The notes beneath the pieces are model-generated. The model searched no databases. It saw only the letters and a program-made list of their open reading frames with translations, and was not told the origin of the DNA. The position numbers and the translations under genes are program-made. A DNA stretch of 64,000 nucleotides, taken from contig CAJTHL010000006.1 of assembly GCA_910576205.1 (NCBI GenBank), positions 40,432 to 104,431 of the forward strand, written 5' to 3'. Shown piece after piece: positions 59,547-64,000 of this stretch (position 1 is its first letter; every line of letters starts with the position of its first letter). Source of the DNA: Clostridia bacterium. Its GTDB lineage: Bacteria > Bacillota > Clostridia > Lachnospirales > Lachnospiraceae.

Positions 59547-61583
59547 TTGAGGGAAGAATTACAGGCTATTCTGGGGGAGGAAGGCTCTTCCACAACACTG
59601 CATCTTAAGACCCTGATCGAGCAGATGCCGGGAGGTTTTTTTATCTACCGGGCGAACGGCAATGAGGATATCCTCTACGCAAACCATGCGCTTCTCCAGA
59701 TATTTAACTGTGGGGACATGAAGGAATTCCGGGAGCTGACCGGAAATTCCTTTCGGGGGCTTGTACATCCCGACGATCTGGAACAAGTGGAGAAGAGCAT
59801 CTGGGAACAGATTGCCAATAACCAGAATGACCTGGACTATGTGCAGTACCGCATTATCCAGAAGGGCGGGGCCATCCGCTGGGTGGAGGATTACGGACAT
59901 TTTATCCATACAAAGACCATGGGGGATGTTTTCTATGTGTTTGTCAGCGACGCCACGGAGCGGTTGGAAAATGTCAACCAGGAGCTTTTACGGCGGCTGC
60001 GGGTCATCGAAGGCCTCAGCGTTGATTACGAATCCATCTTTCATGTAAACCTGGACAGCAACACCATTCAGGCTTACCGGGTGAGCTACCGCTTTCAAGA
60101 GCAGTTCGGCCACCAGCTGGATATCCGCAAAATCAAAGATATTTCCCCCGGACTGCTGCTGAAATGGGTCTGCCCGGAGGATCGCCCCTTTGTGACGAAA
60201 ATTCTGGATCCCGGATATTTACGCAAGCGGCTGAAGAATTGCGATTCCTTTCATGAAAATTACCGGATTTTAAATAACAGAAAGCAGGAGTATCTGCAGT
60301 TTCGAGCGGTAAACACCAGCGCGGCTGGCCAGATTACCCATGTGGTTATCGGTATCCGGAATGTAGACGAGGAGATTCAGGCCGAGCTTAAGCAGCGGCA
60401 GATTCTGGAGGCTGCGTTGAAACAGTCGGAAGCCGCCATGATTGCCAAAAACACCTTTCTCTCCAACATGTCCCACGATATGCGCACTCCCATGAACGCG
60501 GTCATGGGCTTTTCCACCCTTGCGAAGAAAAACATAGACAATACCCTGAAGCTGCAGGACTATCTGGATCACATCCAGCAGTCCAGCGGCCAGATGCTCC
60601 AGCTTATTACGGATGTACTGGAAATCTCCAGGCTTGAGGCCGGAAACGACCATGTGGAAGAGCATGATTGTGATCTGGTGGAAACCGCTATAGGAATCCA
60701 GACAAATCTGCTGCCACGGGCAAAGGCCCGCCACCTTGCCCTCACCCTGGACACCATTGGCCTTAAGCATACGTTTGTACGCTGTGACCAGCAGAAGCTG
60801 GAACAGCTTCTGTTTCATCTGGCCGGCAACGCCATCAAATACACAAATGCCGGAGGGGAAATCTGCATTTCCCTAAAGGAGCTTTCCGACAATTCAAATG
60901 GCTACGGAACCTACCGCTTTACCGTGGAGGATACGGGAATCGGCATCCAGGAGGATTTCCTGGCCCATATTTTCGAGCCCTTTGAACGGGAGAAAAACAC
61001 CACTCTTAGCGGCGTGTACGGCACAGGCCTGGGACTTACCATTGTAAAGAACATTGTGGAAATGATGGGCGGAACCATAGAGGTACACAGCGAAACCGGA
61101 AAAGGAAGCCGGTTTATTGTGACTTTTATCTTCCGTATCCTGAATCATACTCACTCTGGAACTTCCGGGGACACAGTTTCGTTTCATCCTGGCAATTACC
61201 GCATTCTTGTGGTGGAGGACAACGAGCTCAATATGGCTATTGAGACAGATCTCCTGGAAAGCGAAGGCTTCCTGGTGGATACCGCCGCAAACGGCAGCAT
61301 TGCCCTGGAAAAGGTCAAAAACTCCCAGCCCGGGTACTACTCTCTGATTCTCATGGATATTCAGATGCCTGTAATGGACGGTCATCTGGCTGCCCGGGCT
61401 ATCCGTCATCTGGCAGATCCCGCTCTGGCAGACATTCCCATTATCGCCCTGTCTGCCAATGCCTTTGAGGAGGATCGCAGAAAATCCATAGAGAGCGGCA
61501 TGAATTTCCACCTGGCAAAGCCTATGAACTTCCCACAGCTTATGAACCTGTTGGAAAAGACCTTAACCAAAAAATCTTCTTAA
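59547..61583 (+). CDS. Soluble hybrid histidine kinase (PAS-PAS-HisKA-HATPase-REC)
   Basis: A 678-residue hybrid sensor kinase with no transmembrane segment. Two PAS-like domains lie at about 20-140 (with a PAC-like end) and 160-275. HisKA has SNMSHDMRTPMNAVMGF (phospho-acceptor His310). The HATPase has GNAIKYTNAGG, EDTGIGIQ and GTGLGLTIVKNIVEMMGG. A receiver domain begins RILVVEDNELN, with Asp604 in LILMDIQMPVMDG. It senses an internal or cytosolic signal and relays phosphate to its own receiver; no output gene is adjacent. The start is TTG at 59547 with GGGGGAGG 8 nt upstream. It is 37 nt after typA and may be co-transcribed. Confidence 0.92.
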   Translation: MREELQAILGEEGSSTTLHLKTLIEQMPGGFFIYRANGNEDILYANHALLQIFNCGDMKEFRELTGNSFRGLVHPDDLEQVEKSIWEQIANNQNDLDYVQYRIIQKGGAIRWVEDYGHFIHTKTMGDVFYVFVSDATERLENVNQELLRRLRVIEGLSVDYESIFHVNLDSNTIQAYRVSYRFQEQFGHQLDIRKIKDISPGLLLKWVCPEDRPFVTKILDPGYLRKRLKNCDSFHENYRILNNRKQEYLQFRAVNTSAAGQITHVVIGIRNVDEEIQAELKQRQILEAALKQSEAAMIAKNTFLSNMSHDMRTPMNAVMGFSTLAKKNIDNTLKLQDYLDHIQQSSGQMLQLITDVLEISRLEAGNDHVEEHDCDLVETAIGIQTNLLPRAKARHLALTLDTIGLKHTFVRCDQQKLEQLLFHLAGNAIKYTNAGGEICISLKELSDNSNGYGTYRFTVEDTGIGIQEDFLAHIFEPFEREKNTTLSGVYGTGLGLTIVKNIVEMMGGTIEVHSETGKGSRFIVTFIFRILNHTHSGTSGDTVSFHPGNYRILVVEDNELNMAIETDLLESEGFLVDTAANGSIALEKVKNSQPGYYSLILMDIQMPVMDGHLAARAIRHLADPALADIPIIALSANAFEEDRRKSIESGMNFHLAKPMNFPQLMNLLEKTLTKKSS

Positions 61584-61595
61584 CATGCCTATGAT

Positions 61596-61638
61596 AAAAC
61601 CCCCGGTACAAAGAGCGTTTCTCTAAGCCGGGGGTTTT
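61596..61638. terminator. Bidirectional terminator after the hybrid kinase
   Basis: A perfect 11-bp stem AAAACCCCCGG / CCGGGGGTTTT with a 21-nt loop and a T-run on either strand lies between the convergent kinase and aldolase genes. Confidence 0.9.
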
Positions 61639-61681
61639 CTATTCTGCCTTTATTGGGAAAAGGGATGTCTCCCCGGATATT

Positions 61682-62773
61682 TTACTGCTTCTTCCGGTAG
61701 GACTCTGCTTCCCAGTGAATAATAAATTCTGTCAGATCTTCTGTCATGGACAGGGGGCCGCCAAAATTCTCTGCATAAACAGCCACCTTCATGGCATCCC
61801 GCAAAAGCATCTCCGCTTTGCCACAGTCTCCTTTATTCTCTCCCATGACAAATGCCCCTGTGCCTTCCACCAGCACCACCTTGGGAACAAGGCCGGTTCT
61901 TCCGGTAAACGCTTCCAGCTCTTCCTTAACATCCTCAGACCTTTTAAGAACCAGCGGGAAGGGTCCGCAGTATACGATATGATCCGGTGTAAAGGGCTTC
62001 TCAAGAGGCGCCCAGGCTCCCCAGGCCTCTGTAAACCGCATTCCTTCCCTTGCGTCTACAAAGCCCACGGTTTTTCCCGTTTTTTCTGCCAGAAGCCTGG
62101 CCGTCTCCACGGCTTTTGCTGTTTCCTCACAGGGGGACAGATCGGGCCTGCGCTCCACGGCCTTCTCCAGGGTGTTCCAGACGCCGGCAAACAGACAGTC
62201 AATCTCCTCCACCGTGTCGCCTGCCACAAAAATACCGTGGTTTTGAAGCAGTACAACCTGGATTTCCTTTCCGGTCTTTTCCCTATAGGCCTTCATGGCA
62301 TCCCAGCAGAGTTTTCCCAGGGTATAGCCCGGACGGCAGATGGGAATCCACAGGACCTCCTCCCCCAGCAATGCGGCCGCCTTTTCCTGGCCGCCCACAG
62401 AGCAGGTGAGTCCGTTAATCATGGCCGGGTGTATGTGAAGCACATATTTCTGCGGAAACAGGTTGTGCAGCAGCGCTTCCACGCTGGGACGTTTTGTCTT
62501 GTCCGCATCGGTTCTGGCCTCCATCACATCCGCCAGAAACGCGGCTTCCCTGGCCTGGTCCCCGGAAGGGTACTCCTTTTCCATCAGGGAGCCAAGCATT
62601 TTCCGGTCCATAGCCACAAACCCCTGCTCCGTAATATTTCCCAGCTGGGTACCCGAGCATTTTACATAGAGGGTTTCCCCCTCCTTAACTGAGGTATTGC
62701 CTCCTCCAGCCAGCACATACTCCGGGTTTGCGCCGTACCGGTTTGACATCTGTACTAATTCTTTTAAATCCAT
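61682..62773 (-). CDS. Class II aldolase/adducin family protein, likely rhamnulose-1-phosphate aldolase type
   Basis: A 363-residue class II aldolase/adducin-family protein. Parts include VLAGGGNTSVKEGETLYVKC, HIHPAMINGL (metal His pair), and LLQNHGIFVAGDTVEEI (third metal His and Glu). It is longer than the classic RhaD (about 275 residues) and resembles the aldolase half of the fused RhaEW proteins. It is 12 nt after rhaA, so by context it probably cleaves rhamnulose-1-phosphate to DHAP and lactaldehyde, or a related sugar phosphate. The start at 62773 has GGAGAG upstream. It is followed by the bidirectional terminator. Confidence 0.8.
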   Translation of the reverse strand: MDLKELVQMSNRYGANPEYVLAGGGNTSVKEGETLYVKCSGTQLGNITEQGFVAMDRKMLGSLMEKEYPSGDQAREAAFLADVMEARTDADKTKRPSVEALLHNLFPQKYVLHIHPAMINGLTCSVGGQEKAAALLGEEVLWIPICRPGYTLGKLCWDAMKAYREKTGKEIQVVLLQNHGIFVAGDTVEEIDCLFAGVWNTLEKAVERRPDLSPCEETAKAVETARLLAEKTGKTVGFVDAREGMRFTEAWGAWAPLEKPFTPDHIVYCGPFPLVLKRSEDVKEELEAFTGRTGLVPKVVLVEGTGAFVMGENKGDCGKAEMLLRDAMKVAVYAENFGGPLSMTEDLTEFIIHWEAESYRKKQ

Positions 62774-62785
62774 GATCTCTCCTCC

Positions 62786-64000
62786 TCAGCCTCTCTTAGA
62801 CAGCTCATCTTTTTCGTACTCCCGCACGATCTCCATCCAGCCATGCTTTAAGGGGACGTTGTTTTTCTGGCAGAAATAATCCCATACGTCTCCGAAGGGA
62901 TAATTTTTAAGCTCCTCCTGCCATACAAGCACATCTGTATAGTTCTCCTCCTCCTGGAACTCCACCAGCTTCTTCTGGGGTCTTAAGAGGGCAAACAGCA
63001 GGGCTTTCTGCATATTGCGCATGCCAGTCACCCACGCGGCGATCCGGTTGATGGTAGCGTCAAAGAAATCCAGGCCAATCAGCACACGGCCCAGGGCGTC
63101 GTGTACCACAATCTCCTTCGCAATCTCCTGCAGCTCGTCGTTAAACATCAGCACATGGTCGCTGTCCCAGCGCATGGGGCGGGATACATGGAGGGCCAGC
63201 TTGTCATAGAAGGGAAGCATGGCCGAAATCTTGTCTGACACCATCTCCGTGGGATGATAGTGGCCGGAATCCAGCAGGCAGAGCACGTCATTTTTGGCCG
63301 CGTAGTTCATGTAGAACTCATGGGAGCCTACCGTACATGCCTCCATGCCGATGCCGAACACCTTGGACTCCACAGCCACCAGCACCTTTTCCTTATCGTA
63401 ATCCATGCTGAGAATATTGTCCAGGGCCTCTTTCAATCTCTGTCTTGCCACCAGACGGTCTGCGGGCACATCCTTGTAACCGTCGGGAATCCAGATATTC
63501 ATAAGACAGGGACTTCCCAGCTCCTCCGCAAAATACTGGCTGATACGGATACACGCCTTGCAGTGGTCTATCCAGAATCTGCGGATTTCCGCATCCGGAC
63601 TTGACAGGGTAAACCGCTCCGCTTTGGCATGTGAGAACAGCGTAGGGTTAAAGTCAAGGCCCAAGCCCCTCTCCCTGGCAAATTCTACCCATTTGGCGAA
63701 ATGCTTTGGCTCCAGTCTGTCTCTGTCCACCGCCTGGCCGTCCTCAAAAATGGCGTAGCTTGCGTGGAGATTGATACGGTGTTTTCCGGGAATCAGGCTT
63801 AAAGCTTTATCAATATCCGCCATAAGCTCCTGGGGGGTCGTCGCCTTTCCAGGATAATTTCCAGTGGTCTGGATGCCACCCGACAGGGAATCTGCCCCGT
63901 CAAATCCAATTACGTCGTCTCCCTGCCAGCAGTGCATGGAAATCGCCACCGACTGAAGCTTCTGAATGGCCTCCTCCGTATCCACACCGATTGCCGCATA
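62786..64000 (-). CDS. rhaA: L-rhamnose isomerase (5' end beyond window)
   Basis: The visible 404 codons, up to the stop, cover almost all of a RhaA protein (about 415-420 residues). The frame is open to the right edge, reading [20 protein letters not shown] at the top, typical of the RhaA start region. Other family parts are [85 protein letters not shown] and [14 protein letters not shown] (metal ligands Glu, Asp, His). It converts L-rhamnose to L-rhamnulose. It forms an operon with the aldolase downstream; a GTG codon at 63985 is internal, not the start. Confidence 0.96.
   Translation of the reverse strand, partial: YAAIGVDTEEAIQKLQSVAISMHCWQGDDVIGFDGADSLSGGIQTTGNYPGKATTPQELMADIDKALSLIPGKHRINLHASYAIFEDGQAVDRDRLEPKHFAKWVEFARERGLGLDFNPTLFSHAKAERFTLSSPDAEIRRFWIDHCKACIRISQYFAEELGSPCLMNIWIPDGYKDVPADRLVARQRLKEALDNILSMDYDKEKVLVAVESKVFGIGMEACTVGSHEFYMNYAAKNDVLCLLDSGHYHPTEMVSDKISAMLPFYDKLALHVSRPMRWDSDHVLMFNDELQEIAKEIVVHDALGRVLIGLDFFDATINRIAAWVTGMRNMQKALLFALLRPQKKLVEFQEEENYTDVLVWQEELKNYPFGDVWDYFCQKNNVPLKHGWMEIVREYEKDELSKRG

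Noticed and set aside
1..64000. CRISPR array or intact insertion sequence
   Set aside because: No regularly spaced direct repeats, cas genes, transposase or terminal inverted repeats were noticed on either strand.

Overview
The window looks like chromosomal DNA of a spore-forming, gut-type Clostridia (Lachnospiraceae-like Firmicute). Three things point there. Sporulation genes are present (spoVAD, spoVAE and a pdaA-type deacetylase). Most genes have strong AGGAGG-type ribosome sites and moderately high G+C. Several families are typical of this group (YitT, DegV, DUF1622, VanW, TIGR01906, multicopy AAA-ATPase-like genes). No IS element, CRISPR array or rRNA was seen. One tRNA gene, tRNA-Pro(CGG), is present. 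Family assignments rest on motif reading by eye; no database search was run.

Layout. 0-2.8 kb: start of a sugar-ABC binding lipoprotein (cut by the left edge), divergent from an SDR-VOC-HAD operon. 2.8-10 kb: an AAA-ATPase-like gene, then a leftward cluster joining a polar-amino-acid ABC transporter to an opine-dehydrogenase-family enzyme and an ornithine-cyclodeaminase-family enzyme. Behind it lies a collapsed DUF1538/P-II locus. 10-17.3 kb: a divergent acetokinase, then a leftward cell-envelope operon PucR-ftsE-ftsX-M23 peptidase-CtpA-DUF1622. 17.4-22.9 kb: YitT, a lipoprotein MBL hydrolase, a cysteine-desulfidase-like enzyme, and a divergent pair made of an XRE regulator and a protein with three Zn-finger-like repeats plus an AP2-like domain. 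22.9-29.3 kb: TetR-amylase-glgB operon, PdaA-type deacetylase, PfkB kinase, and a stub of a response regulator. 29.3-39.8 kb: a TPR/coiled-coil/degenerate AAA+ protein, feoAB, DegV, spoVAD-AE, tcdA, larE.

39.8-43.3 kb is an AT-rich accessory patch ending at the 3' side of tRNA-Pro. It holds a GNAT toxin-antitoxin-like pair, a class III nucleotide-cyclase-like protein with a scrambled tail, a frameshifted fragment, a small Zn-ribbon protein and a serine-recombinase remnant. It reads as a decayed integrated element. 43.4-57.5 kb is a dense leftward run of housekeeping genes: coiled-coil/SleB hydrolase, trmL, aminotransferase and Lrp regulator, AIR-synthase-like protein, VanW, exonuclease, B12-radical SAM, larB, dapBA, cobO-like, two-OB SSB. 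57.6-64 kb: typA, a soluble hybrid histidine kinase, and a class II aldolase with L-rhamnose isomerase (cut by the right edge), marking a rhamnose-use operon.

The most interesting items are these: the AP2/Zn-repeat plus XRE pair with its operator-like promoter; the SpoVK/CbbX-like AAA+ protein whose Walker B acidic pair is altered; two wall hydrolases that share a PcsB-like coiled coil but carry different catalytic domains; a terminator that contains a Fur-like site and the -35 box of feoA; an acetokinase with two changed catalytic positions; and the decayed island at tRNA-Pro.
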